The notes beneath the pieces are model-generated. The model was given only the letters and a program-made list of their open reading frames with translations, searched no databases and was not told where the DNA came from. Below are positions 24,117 to 33,616 of a stretch of 34,902 nt of DNA, one piece after another (the stretch's first letter is position 1; each line of letters begins with the position of its first letter). Source of the DNA: Bryobacterales bacterium (lineage in GTDB: Bacteria; Acidobacteriota; Terriglobia; Bryobacterales; Bryobacteraceae); the NCBI GenBank assembly GCA_003163855.1, contig PLRJ01000158.1:1-34902 (forward strand), written 5' to 3'. The position numbers and the translations under genes were made by a program.

Positions 24117-26105
24117 ATGGGGTTGTTTTCGCCCTGGTGGCTGGCCGGGTTAGCGGCGGTTGCGCTGCCGTTGTGGCTCCATCTGCTGCGCCAATCGAAG
24201 CGCACGCCCCAGCCGTTCAGCTCCGTCATGTTTATTGAGCCGCGCGTCCAAAGCTCGCTCAAACACCGGCGGCTGCGCTATCTGCTCTTACTGGCCTTGC
24301 GCATGCTGCTGCTCATTCTGCTTGCGCTGGCTTTCGCCAATCCTTATGTTTTCACCAACACTCCCGTGGGCAGCAGAAAGAACCTCACCGTCATCGCCAT
24401 CGACAAATCGTTCAGCATGCGCTATGGCGATCGCATGGAAAAGGCTAAAGCCGAAGCTCACTCGCTGCTTTCGAACCTGCCCGGCGGCGCACGCGCGCAA
24501 ATCGCCGCCTTCGATTCTCATCTGGAAACGCTAACCCAGCCAGGCTCCGACAAAGGCCCGCTTTCCGCCGCCATTGATGCCATTCAGCCGGACGATCTGC
24601 CCAGTTCCTACGGGGAACTGACCCGCGCCCTGCGCATGCTGCAGCAAAACGACGGTGCCGCTCTCCACGCCGAAGTCATAACCGACGCCCAGGCGACTTC
24701 CATGCCGCCCGATTTTCACGATCTCCTGCTCGGCTCACACACCACCCTGCAAGTTCATGCCGTCGCAACGGACCAGTCGCCCAACTGGGACGTCTCCAGC
24801 GTTACCGCAGACCCGCGCATCTACGATGTCAAAAACACCCGTCTGACGGCGACCATTTCCGGCTTCGACACGCCCGCCGAGAACCGCCAGGTAACTCTGC
24901 TGATCAACAACAAGCCCGTGTCGCAGAAAAACGTGGCTGTTCCCGCTTCCGGCCGCGCGCAAGTGGAGTTCACCGGCTTCGATGTTCCCTATGGCGCCAA
25001 CCGCGGCGAAATCCGCATAGAACCCCACGACAAACTGCCCCAGGACGATTCGTTCCTGTTCTCCATGGAACGAACCGACCCGCAGAAAGTTCTATTTCTT
25101 TACTCAGCCGGCCGCGGCAAAGATGCCTTTTACTACAAAGCCGCCCTGGAATCGTCCAACACCACCGGCTTCACCGTGCAGGCCGCGCCGCTGGAACAGG
25201 CCCGCTACGACGATTTCAAAAAATATGCTTTCGTCGTGCTGAACGATCCCGGAAACCTGAATAGCGACTTGGCAATGCAGATCTGTGACTACATCTCGCA
25301 AGGCGGATCGGTGTTGCTGGCCCTCGGACCCAACAGCGAATTCCAGCACAAAGCGCCGCTCTCGAGCGTTTCCTACTCAGTGGACAGAGTCACTCAGGGC
25401 GCGGGCTATGTCGACGAACAAACCCCGGCTTTAAGCGGCGTCGGCAAGTTCAGCAACGTCCAATTTTTCCATAGCCTTCACGTAACGCCGAAAACCACCA
25501 CCACCATCTACGCCAAGCTCGCCGACGGTTCACCGCTGATCATGGAAGACCGAATGGGCGAAGGCCGCCTGCTGACCTTTGCCTCCGCGCTCGACAACAC
25601 CACCAACGATATGCCTCTGCACGCCTCGTTCCTGCCCTTCGCCGTTCAAACCGCCCGCTATCTTTCCGGCGCCAGCGATACGCCTTCAAGCGTGGCCGTC
25701 GGCACGCCGGTCGTTTTACGCCGCAACGCCAAGGATGCCACAGCCGCCGAAGTGCTTGGCCCGCAGGGCGCGCACGAACTCTCCTTCGGCGAATCCACTA
25801 AGGCATTGGCGTTCGATCTCACCCGAACCGGCTTCTACACCATCCAGCCTGCCGGCGGCCGCCAGATGCTTTATGCGGTCCATCCCGACCCGCGCGAATC
25901 CGACCTGAAAACAATTCCTGCTGAAACTCTCGATTTATGGCGCAATACTGGTAATACGTCGTCCACCGCGGAAAACGCCAGCGCCACGTCCCAGCCTCAG
26001 CGTTCGTCGTGGGCGGCTTACGTGCTCCTGTTTCTTTTGATTGCGTCGATAGTAGAAACGTTTTTTGCCAGCCGGTACTTGCGGCAGGAAGGCCAAACTG
26101 CATGA
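24117..26105 (+). CDS. BatA-like membrane vWA protein
   Basis: A 662-residue membrane protein. The N-terminus is the BatA N-terminal domain with two membrane segments (residues about 6-22 and 55-75; FSPWWLAGLAAVALPLWLHL is characteristic). Residues about 90-215 form a vWA domain with VIAIDKSFSMR (D96, S98, S100 of the metal site). The central and C-terminal parts are beta-rich with a GATase-like stretch (ILFLYSAGRG-type start at VLFLYSAGRGKDAFYYKAAL, and GGSVLLALGP). A final membrane helix lies at about 632-652. Bat proteins are named for an aerotolerance phenotype in Bacteroides, but their molecular role is open. It starts right after the DUF58 stop and overlaps the next gene as ATGA. Confidence 0.9.
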   Translation: MGLFSPWWLAGLAAVALPLWLHLLRQSKRTPQPFSSVMFIEPRVQSSLKHRRLRYLLLLALRMLLLILLALAFANPYVFTNTPVGSRKNLTVIAIDKSFSMRYGDRMEKAKAEAHSLLSNLPGGARAQIAAFDSHLETLTQPGSDKGPLSAAIDAIQPDDLPSSYGELTRALRMLQQNDGAALHAEVITDAQATSMPPDFHDLLLGSHTTLQVHAVATDQSPNWDVSSVTADPRIYDVKNTRLTATISGFDTPAENRQVTLLINNKPVSQKNVAVPASGRAQVEFTGFDVPYGANRGEIRIEPHDKLPQDDSFLFSMERTDPQKVLFLYSAGRGKDAFYYKAALESSNTTGFTVQAAPLEQARYDDFKKYAFVVLNDPGNLNSDLAMQICDYISQGGSVLLALGPNSEFQHKAPLSSVSYSVDRVTQGAGYVDEQTPALSGVGKFSNVQFFHSLHVTPKTTTTIYAKLADGSPLIMEDRMGEGRLLTFASALDNTTNDMPLHASFLPFAVQTARYLSGASDTPSSVAVGTPVVLRRNAKDATAAEVLGPQGAHELSFGESTKALAFDLTRTGFYTIQPAGGRQMLYAVHPDPRESDLKTIPAETLDLWRNTGNTSSTAENASATSQPQRSSWAAYVLLFLLIASIVETFFASRYLRQEGQTA

Positions 26106-29100
26106 CATCGCTCGCCCAGCTTCAGGATTATCTCCGCCGAGTGCAACTGCGCGTCCGGCTATTTGTCGCCTCGCGTGGCGTCGCCATCACCGCGGGGACT
26201 GCTCTGCTTCTCACGGTCTTCTTCGTTTGGCTGGCCAATCAATATCGTTTTGCCCAGGGCATTGTCACGCCACTGCGCATCCTCTTATTTCTAGCCCTGG
26301 CAGTTGCCGCCGCTTTCGCGCTGGCGCTTCCTTTGCTCGCGCTCAATCGCAAACGCGTCGTCAAACTCGCTGAACAGCGCATTCCCGATTTCAAACAGCG
26401 CCTCGTCACCATGGTCGAAAAGCCCGAAGAATCGAACCCATTCACCGATCTGCTGGCCGAAGACACTCTGCGCGTCGCAAATGCCCACCCGCTGGATGAA
26501 ATTTCCCGCTCGCGCTCCGTCATATCACTCTTCAGTTCCGGCGCGCTTGCCGCCGCTATTCTGCTCTGGTTAATCGCCGGCGGACCCGGCTACTGGGGCT
26601 ACGGCGCATCACTCTTATGGACCGGCAGCGGCAACAATGCCAAGCGTCCGCTCTATGACGTCGCCGTGGAGCCCGGCAACAAAACCATCCGCCGCAACAC
26701 CGGCCAGATGGTTGTGGCCCACGTGCAAGGCTTCTCCGCGCGCCATGTCAATCTGTACGCCCGCTATGGCAAGACTGACAAGTGGGAAGCGACCGCCATG
26801 CAGCCGCAGCCCAACGGACCCGGCTACCAATTCCTTTTCGCCGCGCTTTCCGATCAAGTGCAGTATTACGTCCAAGCCGACGCCGCCAAATCCCAAACCT
26901 TCACGCTGGCCGTGAAAGATCTGCCCGGCGTGCGCCATGTGCGCGTGGCCTTGCACTATCCTGCCGGTCTTGGCTTGCGCGACGAAGTGGTAGACCCGGG
27001 CGGCGACATCCGCGCCGTCGAAGGCACCCAGGCCGACGTCTCCATCGAAACCGACCGGCCGCTTCAGAACGGCTCGCTCGTGCTCGACAATGGATCGAAG
27101 ATCGATCTCACCAGCCAGCAAGGCAACTGGGTGACGGCGCGCTTGCCCATCTCAAAGGATGGTTCCTATCACGTCGCTGCGCTGGATTCCGGCGAAACCA
27201 TTCGCATCAGTGACGACTACTTCATCGAGTCGAAGAAGGACGAAGCGCCGTCGGTTCGCATCCTGAAGCCCTCTTCCGATCCGAAAATCAGCCCCATCGA
27301 GGAACTCCCGGTTACCGTCGAAGCCTCCGATGACTTCGGCGTCGAAGCGATGGATCTGCATTACTCCGTCAACGGCGCCACTGAGCAGGTAGTGCCGCTG
27401 CTGAAGTCCAAAGGCGTCAAAGAAGCCTCCGGCAACACGACCATCTATACCGAGACTTTCAAATTACAGCCGGGCGACCTGATCAGCTACTACGCCACCG
27501 CGAAGGATGCGAAACAGACTTCCCGCACTGACATAGCTTTCGCGCAGGCTGAGCCCTTTGACCTGAAGTTCAGCCAGTCGCAGCAATCGGGCGGCGGTGG
27601 CGGAGGAGGCGGAGGTCAGGAAAGCAGCGACATCTCCATTCGTCAGAAGCAGATTATCGCCGCCACCTGGAACGAAATTAAAGCGCACAACAAGGCGGCC
27701 GACCTTGCCAAGGAAGAAGCAAAATTCCTGGCCGAAACCGAAGCCAAGCTCGGCGAACAGGCGCAAACTCTTTCCGAACGCATGGCGAGCCGCGAAATGG
27801 GTTCCGCCAATGCCATGTTTCAGAACTTCTCCAAGCTCATGACAGACGCCTCTGCCCAGATGACGGCAGCAACGGGAATGTTGAAGCCTGAAAAATGGCA
27901 GGACGCGCTGGTTCCGGAACAAAAAGCCCTGCAGTCGCTGCTGCGCGCCGAAGCGTTGTTTCGCGATATTCAGGTCGCTTTCGGTAATCAGAGCGGCGGA
28001 GGTGGTGGCGGCGGTGGCGCACAGCGCGATCTGGCTCGCATGTTCGATCTCGAACTCGACACCAGCAAAAATCAATACGAATCCGCGCAGAACCAATCTT
28101 CGTCCTCTTCTTCGCCCGATCAGCAGAAGGATCTCGACAAAGCCTTACAGCGGCTGCAGGAACTCGCCCGCCGCCAGGAGGAACTAGCGCAGCATCCGCC
28201 GTCGCAACAGCAGGCCATGGAGCAGCGCTGGCAGGAAGAGCAACTGCGCCGCGAAGCCGAAGAACTGCGCAAACAGATGGAGCAGATGGCCCAGAATTCA
28301 CAGTCACAGCAGCAGCAACAGCAGGGCTCGCAATCAAACCAGCAGCAATCTTCGCAAAGCGGCGGTTCACAATCACAATCACAATCGCAGTCCGGCCAGC
28401 AATCCGCATCGTCCCGCAACAGCCAATCGTCTGGCAGCATGTCGCAAGCCATGAAGCAGGCCAGCAAAGCACTCGACCAAGCCGAAAATGAGATGCGTAA
28501 AGCCGTGAGTCAGCAGGATTCCGCTGCGCAAAAACGCGCCGCCCAGCAACTGGCGCAGGCGGAACAACTCCTCCAGAAATCCATGGAGCAACAGGCAGGC
28601 CAGTCGCTGGATGACATGGCTGCTCGCGCCAAACAGATGGCCGACGCCCAGCGCGATATTGCGAACCAGATGAAGCAGATGTATGGAGATGACGGCAGCA
28701 GCCGATTGCGGCAGCGGAGCCTGGAATCCATGGCTGATCCTAACGGAATGCCTGAAATGACCGATCCGACGAATCCACGGGGCAACTACTACCGCCGCCG
28801 CTTCAGCATGCCCACCGCGCCTTCACACGAACCAACCAGCCAGGAGCAGGCACTCGCCAACCAGAAGGAAAACCTGGCGCGCCAACTGCAGCAATTGACA
28901 CAGCAGATGCAGCAACAGCAACAGAACCTGCAAGGCACGCAAAACGGCGCCGCTACCGAGATGCGCAAGGCGCTATCGGACGCCGAACAAAAGGAACTTG
29001 CGCTGCGCATGCAAAAGGAAGCCGAGTGGATGCGCCAAGGCTACGGCGAACGCAACCTCGACATGGAGGATAAGGTCACAGCCGGTATGGATCAGCTTAG

Positions 29101-29710
29101 CCGCGATCTACGCAACGCGCAAAAAGCGCTGAGCCAAGGTCAGCAGGACGCAAAGAGCAACGAAAAGCAGGAGCAGATGCTGGCACAGATTCAGAACATG
29201 CGTCAGATGTTGGAACAAGCAAAACAAGGCCGGCAACAATCAGGTCAACAGTCTGGCCAACAGGGACAACAGCAGGGTGGTCAACAGCAAGGCGGTCAGC
29301 AACCTGGTCAACAGGGCGGTCAACAAGGCGGACAACAATCCGCACGCGGCGGCCAGTGGACAGATACCGGCGGACCCGGTATGAGCCGTCAGGGAGTCAA
29401 TGACGCCATCTCTCAACTGCAATACCTGCGTGGTCAGATCGGCCCGCAAGACCGCGGCTTGCGCTCGAACATCGACGATTCCCTGGGCCGGCTCAGAGAT
29501 CTTAACGCCGACCCGAACTTGCTGCAATCCGCCATTGCCAACGACGCAGTCGCCAGCCTGGAGCGGCTCGAACTGGAACTGCAGCGCCGCATGGCCGACC
29601 CGCAGTTGGCCCACGGCGCACGTCTCAGCCCGGCCGAATCTTCGTCAGACAAGTATCGCGACGCAGTGGCCGAATATTTCAAGAAGCTTAGTCAAGCCAA
29701 GCCTCAGTAA
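26102..29710 (+). CDS. Large DUF4175-like membrane protein with Gln/Gly-rich regions
   Basis: A 1202-residue protein starting at ATG 26102 (overlap of four bases with the BatA-like stop). Three membrane segments lie near residues 27-47, 57-81 and 141-159; the rest should be extracytoplasmic. Residues about 175-480 are beta-sandwich-like. From about 490 it becomes low-complexity and helical: a nine-Gly tract (27593-27619), a second Gly tract near 27999-28018, a Q/S-rich stretch (28297-28440), many Gln-rich coiled segments, and a GQQ repeat (29230-29340). A conserved-looking C-terminal helical part ends SSDKYRDAVAEYFKKLSQ. The layout fits DUF4175-type proteins that close MoxR/DUF58/vWA clusters. 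Function unknown. Codon choice in the repeats varies, so the repeats are probably maintained at protein level. Confidence 0.85.
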   Translation: MTSLAQLQDYLRRVQLRVRLFVASRGVAITAGTALLLTVFFVWLANQYRFAQGIVTPLRILLFLALAVAAAFALALPLLALNRKRVVKLAEQRIPDFKQRLVTMVEKPEESNPFTDLLAEDTLRVANAHPLDEISRSRSVISLFSSGALAAAILLWLIAGGPGYWGYGASLLWTGSGNNAKRPLYDVAVEPGNKTIRRNTGQMVVAHVQGFSARHVNLYARYGKTDKWEATAMQPQPNGPGYQFLFAALSDQVQYYVQADAAKSQTFTLAVKDLPGVRHVRVALHYPAGLGLRDEVVDPGGDIRAVEGTQADVSIETDRPLQNGSLVLDNGSKIDLTSQQGNWVTARLPISKDGSYHVAALDSGETIRISDDYFIESKKDEAPSVRILKPSSDPKISPIEELPVTVEASDDFGVEAMDLHYSVNGATEQVVPLLKSKGVKEASGNTTIYTETFKLQPGDLISYYATAKDAKQTSRTDIAFAQAEPFDLKFSQSQQSGGGGGGGGGQESSDISIRQKQIIAATWNEIKAHNKAADLAKEEAKFLAETEAKLGEQAQTLSERMASREMGSANAMFQNFSKLMTDASAQMTAATGMLKPEKWQDALVPEQKALQSLLRAEALFRDIQVAFGNQSGGGGGGGGAQRDLARMFDLELDTSKNQYESAQNQSSSSSSPDQQKDLDKALQRLQELARRQEELAQHPPSQQQAMEQRWQEEQLRREAEELRKQMEQMAQNSQSQQQQQQGSQSNQQQSSQSGGSQSQSQSQSGQQSASSRNSQSSGSMSQAMKQASKALDQAENEMRKAVSQQDSAAQKRAAQQLAQAEQLLQKSMEQQAGQSLDDMAARAKQMADAQRDIANQMKQMYGDDGSSRLRQRSLESMADPNGMPEMTDPTNPRGNYYRRRFSMPTAPSHEPTSQEQALANQKENLARQLQQLTQQMQQQQQNLQGTQNGAATEMRKALSDAEQKELALRMQKEAEWMRQGYGERNLDMEDKVTAGMDQLSRDLRNAQKALSQGQQDAKSNEKQEQMLAQIQNMRQMLEQAKQGRQQSGQQSGQQGQQQGGQQQGGQQPGQQGGQQGGQQSARGGQWTDTGGPGMSRQGVNDAISQLQYLRGQIGPQDRGLRSNIDDSLGRLRDLNADPNLLQSAIANDAVASLERLELELQRRMADPQLAHGARLSPAESSSDKYRDAVAEYFKKLSQAKPQ
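28297..28440 (+). repeat. Q/S-rich low-complexity coding repeat
   Basis: Within the DUF4175-like gene, runs of CAG/CAA and a tandem TCACAA hexamer (about 28368-28385) encode alternating Ser and Gln. The DNA repeat is short enough to allow slippage by multiples of three or six without breaking the frame. Confidence 0.6.
29230..29340 (+). repeat. Imperfect GGxCAACAG tandem repeat encoding GQQ units
   Basis: About ten imperfect copies of a 9-nt unit (GGTCAACAG and variants) encode SGQQ, GGQQ and PGQQ in the DUF4175-like protein. Third positions differ between copies. Copy number changes would keep the reading frame. Confidence 0.65.
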
Positions 29711-29948
29711 CCGGCGAGCGGAGGTTCGTGGCGGTACTAGATTCTTCTCCTTATGTCATGAGGCTAAGAGGGCCGCGTTCGAGGGGCGCTGGAAATCTGG
29801 GCTAAGTGGATGAATAGGTGGGAGATAAAAAATCGGCCCGATTGGAACAGGTTGATTTTGGCAGGTGTTTGAGGCGGGTTTTCAGCATTTTGCGAAACGA
29901 ATTCGGTGGGTTCGTTCTTTCAAAAAATCGTTCAACAATAATCGGAAT
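29711..29948. other. Gene-free spacer between the MoxR/vWA operon and the phosphatase gene
   Basis: A 238-nt stretch with no convincing gene. The frame of the following phosphatase is open back to 29865, but without homology-like content. No strong terminator hairpin was found after the operon. The segment near 29737-29765 (GGCGGTACTAGATTCTTCTC) resembles degenerate intergenic repeats I associate with acidobacterial genomes; this is unverified. Confidence 0.35.
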
Positions 29949-30713
29949 ATGCCATTTGAAGCGGAACTTGATTTCGCCAAACAACTGTCCCAAGAAGCCG
30001 GCGCTATGGCGATCGACTACCAGCGCCGCGGGGTTTCGGCCGAAACTAAGGACGACGATTCGCCGGTGACGGCCGCGGACAAAGCCAACGAAAAGATGAT
30101 TGTCGAGGCCATCACCCGGCGCTTTCCGGACGATGGCATTCTGGGCGAAGAAGGCGCGAACAAGGAATCGAAAAACGGCCGACGCTGGATTGTCGATCCT
30201 ATCGATGGCACGCGCGATTATGTGCGCGGTATTCCACTGTGGGCCGTTCTTATAGGTCTGGAGCAGGATGGTGAAGTAATTGTCGGCGTGGCCAACTGTC
30301 CGGAGCAGGATCTGCTGGGCTGGGCCACGAAAGGTGGCGGCGCGTTTGTAAATGGGAACCCCGCGCATGTCTCCGACATCAACGAGCCTGCGCGGGCGGT
30401 GCTCTGCTTCAATGGCTTCCATAAGCAGAATGTCGCGGTTATGGGTCAGCCATTGCTCGACTGGGTTGGTAAATACTGGGCAGTACGAGGGCTTGGAGGC
30501 GCGGCCGACGCTTTACTTGTCGCAATGGGAAAAGCTGATGTCTGGGTGGAACCGAACGCCAAGCCGTGGGACTTCGCCGCGCTGAAAATTGTCGTGCAGG
30601 AAGCGGGCGGAAAGTTCGCCAGCTTCAAGCACGAGGACAACATTTATCACGGCAATGGTTATGCGTGCACGCCGGGTTTGGAGGCGCACGTGCGAGAGTT
30701 GTTTAAAGGCTAA
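29949..30713 (+). CDS. Inositol monophosphatase-family phosphatase (HisN-like histidinol-phosphatase candidate)
   Basis: A 254-residue Mg-dependent, lithium-sensitive-type phosphatase. Motifs are [15 protein letters not shown] (residues 66-69), [14 protein letters not shown] (from residue 83; metal-binding acids), and the C-terminal [17 protein letters not shown], which supplies the last metal-binding Asp. The DYVRGIP segment and overall look are closest to histidinol-phosphatase HisN of the IMPase family, but inositol, fructose-1,6-bis- or 3'-phosphoadenosine phosphatase activity cannot be excluded. The ATG at 29949 is chosen since it begins at the usual family N-terminus ([10 protein letters not shown]). 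The stop overlaps the convergent metalloprotease stop by four bases. Confidence 0.87.
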   Translation: MPFEAELDFAKQLSQEAGAMAIDYQRRGVSAETKDDDSPVTAADKANEKMIVEAITRRFPDDGILGEEGANKESKNGRRWIVDPIDGTRDYVRGIPLWAVLIGLEQDGEVIVGVANCPEQDLLGWATKGGGAFVNGNPAHVSDINEPARAVLCFNGFHKQNVAVMGQPLLDWVGKYWAVRGLGGAADALLVAMGKADVWVEPNAKPWDFAALKIVVQEAGGKFASFKHEDNIYHGNGYACTPGLEAHVRELFKG

Positions 30714-33553
30714 GGCCTGATGATGTAATCGGGCCAGCAGTTTTCCGGCTGCAGATCATCGTCAGACGTTAGCTGCGGCAAGCCGGACCAGGCATCGGCA
30801 AAGATGAATAGCGATCCGTTGCCGCCAGTTGATGGCGGTGCGAATTTGGGGTCGAGAATTTTGGCGATCTGATCGCGCGCTCCTTCAAGGTGAGCGACGG
30901 TTTCTTTATCGCCGGCCTTGTTGATTGCAGCGATTACGGCCTTATTCAAGGCGATAAGCTCGGCGCGGTAAAAGGGCTTCTCGTCGCCGCTGGAGGCGAA
31001 GTAGGCTGCGGCGAAGCCAGCGGGCAGTCCAGCCGGCATGCCGGGCGCGGCTGCATTGATCTTCATATTTACTAAGTCGAGGTAAGTGCGTTGTAACTGG
31101 CGCCGGTAAGCGTCGATAGTAACCTGCGGAGCTTCCACTTCTTTCCAGACTCCGCGGCGCACGGCGGTAAGAAACTCGGCGGGTGTATAAGCGGCTTGGC
31201 CGTCCAGCGCTTCCTGTTCGACGAGGCGGGCAAATCTTGGACTGCTCAACAGATTGCCCAAGACGCTGCGCTGCGCGCTGCCGATGCGATTGATTGCGCC
31301 CAGGGGTTCAATCCGGCGCAGAATCTCCTTATCAATGGCCCACTTGGGCGTGGCAAAGGCGTTTTCATTCAGGAACGAGACTGCCGCCATTTGCTTTTGC
31401 TTGGGCACGGATTGAAAAATGACGCCATCCTGGCCGATGTTCTTCTGTTGCGAGTTCATGCCGCCCACAATGGCGACGACGTGATTTAGCTCCAAGGTCC
31501 ACTGGCCCAGCATGCGGCCGTAGAGCTCCGAGAGATCGTCATAAGCTTCGCCCTTTTGCGTGGTGGTTGCGGTCAGCATCATCTTCGCGACGCGCTGCAG
31601 ATTCTTGATGCCCATGCCGGTAGATGCAACGGCATCGGCATCGCCCACCGCCTCGGTTAATTCGCCGGGATCCGATCCGGCGGCGCCGGCGGTTGAGAAA
31701 CGCAACCAGGGCGTCTTGTCCTGCTCGCGCGCCCATTCATCCAGCGTGCTCTTTTCCGCATCGGCGGATTCTACGCCTGAGATCGGCTTGTAGCCCCAGC
31801 GGGTAGCGAAAACATCGTACGGACCGATGGAGGGAACCAAGTCTGCTACCGCGATGCCATCCTCAGGCTGTGCTACGTAATTGAAGCGCGAGTAATCCAT
31901 GATGGACGGCGCATGGCCCATCTTGTGAACCCACTCTTTGTCACGAACTTTTTCCTGTGGATAGGTGGAGCTCGCCTTCATGTTGTGCTGGAACCCGAGC
32001 GTGTGACCCACTTCATGCGCGCACACGAACTCGACCAGGCGCCCCATCAAGTCATCAGGCAGCGGCAGCTTACTGGCGCGCGGATCCAGCGGACCTACCT
32101 GGAGGAAATACCAATCGCGCTGGAGGTTCATGACGTTGTGATAGAACTGAATGTCCGCGTTGAGAATTTCGCCGGTGCGCGGGTCAGAGATGTGCGGGCC
32201 CGATGCGTTCTCAATGGTTGAGGGCAGCCAACGGATGACGGAATAGCGGACATCTTCCGGACTGAAATTGGGGTCCTGTTCCGGGGTGGGCGCCATTTTC
32301 GCAATGATGGCGTTCTTAAAGCCGGCGGCTTCAAAGGCTTTCTGCCAGCTCTCAACGCCGCGCATCATATAAGGGACCCACTTGGGCGGAGTGGCCGCGT
32401 CGATGTAATAAACAATCGGTTTGACGGGCTCGGAGAGTTCAGCCGACGGATCTTTCTTCTCCAGGCGCCAGCGGGTGATGTAAGTACGTTTAGGAGCCCT
32501 TTGCTCGTCGCGTCCGAAGTCCATCTGGTGGACGGTGAAGTAGCCGACACGCTCGTCGAACACGCGCGGCATCATGGGATGCTCGGGCAGTTTTACCATG
32601 CTGTGATGCAGGACGACGGTGGCGCTGCCGGGCCGCATGGCCACGGCGAATTGATTGGGTTGCGACCTTTCTCCGCCCCCCGCTGGAGGAGCGGCGCGCG
32701 TGTAGGTTACGGTTGCTTCCACTTCGACGTTCTGCGGATAGGGCGAAATGCGTTCGATATACGACCGGCTGGCGTCCATCGTGGTGGCGCCCAGGCGCTG
32801 GCGCGCGCTCAGTTCGAAAACATCGCTGGTGAACAGACGAGTCACGTCTATGATGAGCGACGGCTCTCTGCCTGTTTCCTTGTATTCACGCTGTGCCGCG
32901 ACGCGGGCAACGCGCGCCGCCGCTGCTTTGGCCGCAGCTTCTTTACCGGCGTCTGTTTTAGCGGCGTCGGCAGTGGCGGTGCCCACGGCAACAGCGTCCT
33001 TGGCAGTGGCCGCTTCATCTTCGGTGTCTTCTTTCGAATCGGGCTCTTTTACGGCTTTGCCTTTCTCGCGGCCGAAGGCGGCGATGGGAAAGCTCATGAT
33101 GATGGTGTCGTTATTGGCGGCTTTTACGGCCAGGGAGATGGGGGTTTTGGGGTCGGCCACCACGTCGTAGTTGACTGCTCGCAGGTTGACCTTGTTGCCG
33201 TTGCGTTCCCAGCGCACAACGCGCTCGGCCAGGAACTGGCCTCCGTAGCCCGCGCCTAAAGTGGTTCTAGCCACCTGCGTGACGAAGAGGAATTCGCGAT
33301 TCAACTCAGTTTTGGGGATTTCGTAGTAGTATTTCTCCTTCACCTCATGCACGGTGAATACGCCTGGCTTCGATTTGGCGTCTTTGGTAATTACGCGTTC
33401 ATAGGCCTGCGGCGCCGGTGAGCTGCCACCGCCCATGCGTGCAGCTGCAGCGCCTATGGCTTCGGCTGCGGCCGAAGGCGTTGGCGGTTCCTGCGCGGGT
33501 AAGAGCAGGAAAAAGGTGACGAACGTGAAGAGAACGCCAATTGTGATGCGCAT
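30710..33553 (-). CDS. Exported zinc metalloprotease, DUF5117/DUF4953 type
   Basis: A 947-residue exported protein with a signal peptide ([20 protein letters not shown], cut near AQEPP). It carries a perfect metzincin-type zinc motif [11 protein letters not shown] (H513, E514, H517, H523). Flanking segments ([61 protein letters not shown] with the downstream Met-turn-like IMDY) are typical of the large DUF5117/DUF4953 proteases of Acidobacteriota and Bacteroidota. Residues about 162-222 are an Ala/Lys/Glu-rich low-complexity insert. A clean AAAGGAGC ribosome-binding site lies at 33559-33566. It is divergent from the Tat-signal isomerase gene and convergent with the phosphatase gene. Substrate unknown, presumably extracellular or periplasmic protein. 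Confidence 0.92.
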   Translation of the reverse strand: MRITIGVLFTFVTFFLLLPAQEPPTPSAAAEAIGAAAARMGGGSSPAPQAYERVITKDAKSKPGVFTVHEVKEKYYYEIPKTELNREFLFVTQVARTTLGAGYGGQFLAERVVRWERNGNKVNLRAVNYDVVADPKTPISLAVKAANNDTIIMSFPIAAFGREKGKAVKEPDSKEDTEDEAATAKDAVAVGTATADAAKTDAGKEAAAKAAAARVARVAAQREYKETGREPSLIIDVTRLFTSDVFELSARQRLGATTMDASRSYIERISPYPQNVEVEATVTYTRAAPPAGGGERSQPNQFAVAMRPGSATVVLHHSMVKLPEHPMMPRVFDERVGYFTVHQMDFGRDEQRAPKRTYITRWRLEKKDPSAELSEPVKPIVYYIDAATPPKWVPYMMRGVESWQKAFEAAGFKNAIIAKMAPTPEQDPNFSPEDVRYSVIRWLPSTIENASGPHISDPRTGEILNADIQFYHNVMNLQRDWYFLQVGPLDPRASKLPLPDDLMGRLVEFVCAHEVGHTLGFQHNMKASSTYPQEKVRDKEWVHKMGHAPSIMDYSRFNYVAQPEDGIAVADLVPSIGPYDVFATRWGYKPISGVESADAEKSTLDEWAREQDKTPWLRFSTAGAAGSDPGELTEAVGDADAVASTGMGIKNLQRVAKMMLTATTTQKGEAYDDLSELYGRMLGQWTLELNHVVAIVGGMNSQQKNIGQDGVIFQSVPKQKQMAAVSFLNENAFATPKWAIDKEILRRIEPLGAINRIGSAQRSVLGNLLSSPRFARLVEQEALDGQAAYTPAEFLTAVRRGVWKEVEAPQVTIDAYRRQLQRTYLDLVNMKINAAAPGMPAGLPAGFAAAYFASSGDEKPFYRAELIALNKAVIAAINKAGDKETVAHLEGARDQIAKILDPKFAPPSTGGNGSLFIFADAWSGLPQLTSDDDLQPENCWPDYIIRP

Positions 33554-33558
33554 TACAA

Positions 33559-33566
33559 GCTCCTTT
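33559..33566 (-). promoter_or_regulatory. Strong Shine-Dalgarno site of the DUF5117-type protease
   Basis: On the minus strand AAAGGAGC lies with its GGAG core six bases before the ATG at 33553. It is one of the few near-consensus ribosome-binding sites in the window and fixes the start of the protease gene. Confidence 0.75.
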
Positions 33567-33616
33567 GGTGTGAGTGGTTGTTAGTATCTCAACTTAGATT
33601 TGAGAGACTGGCCGCT

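Noticed and set aside
28120..28467. Cys-rich minus-strand frame that looks like a metallothionein-like protein
   Set aside because: The cysteines come from the complement of CAG/CAA Gln codons of the DUF4175-like repeat region, so they are a codon artefact.
28297..29340. Gln-rich DNA repeats considered as a CRISPR-like or minisatellite array
   Set aside because: Units are 6-9 nt, in frame and lack spacers; they are coding low-complexity repeats.
29802..30422. 206-codon minus-strand open frame opposite the phosphatase gene
   Set aside because: Shadow frame; the plus strand has intact IMPase motifs.
32501..33259. 252-codon plus-strand open frame opposite the metalloprotease
   Set aside because: Gly/Phe/Val-rich mirror of the protease coding strand without a family signature.
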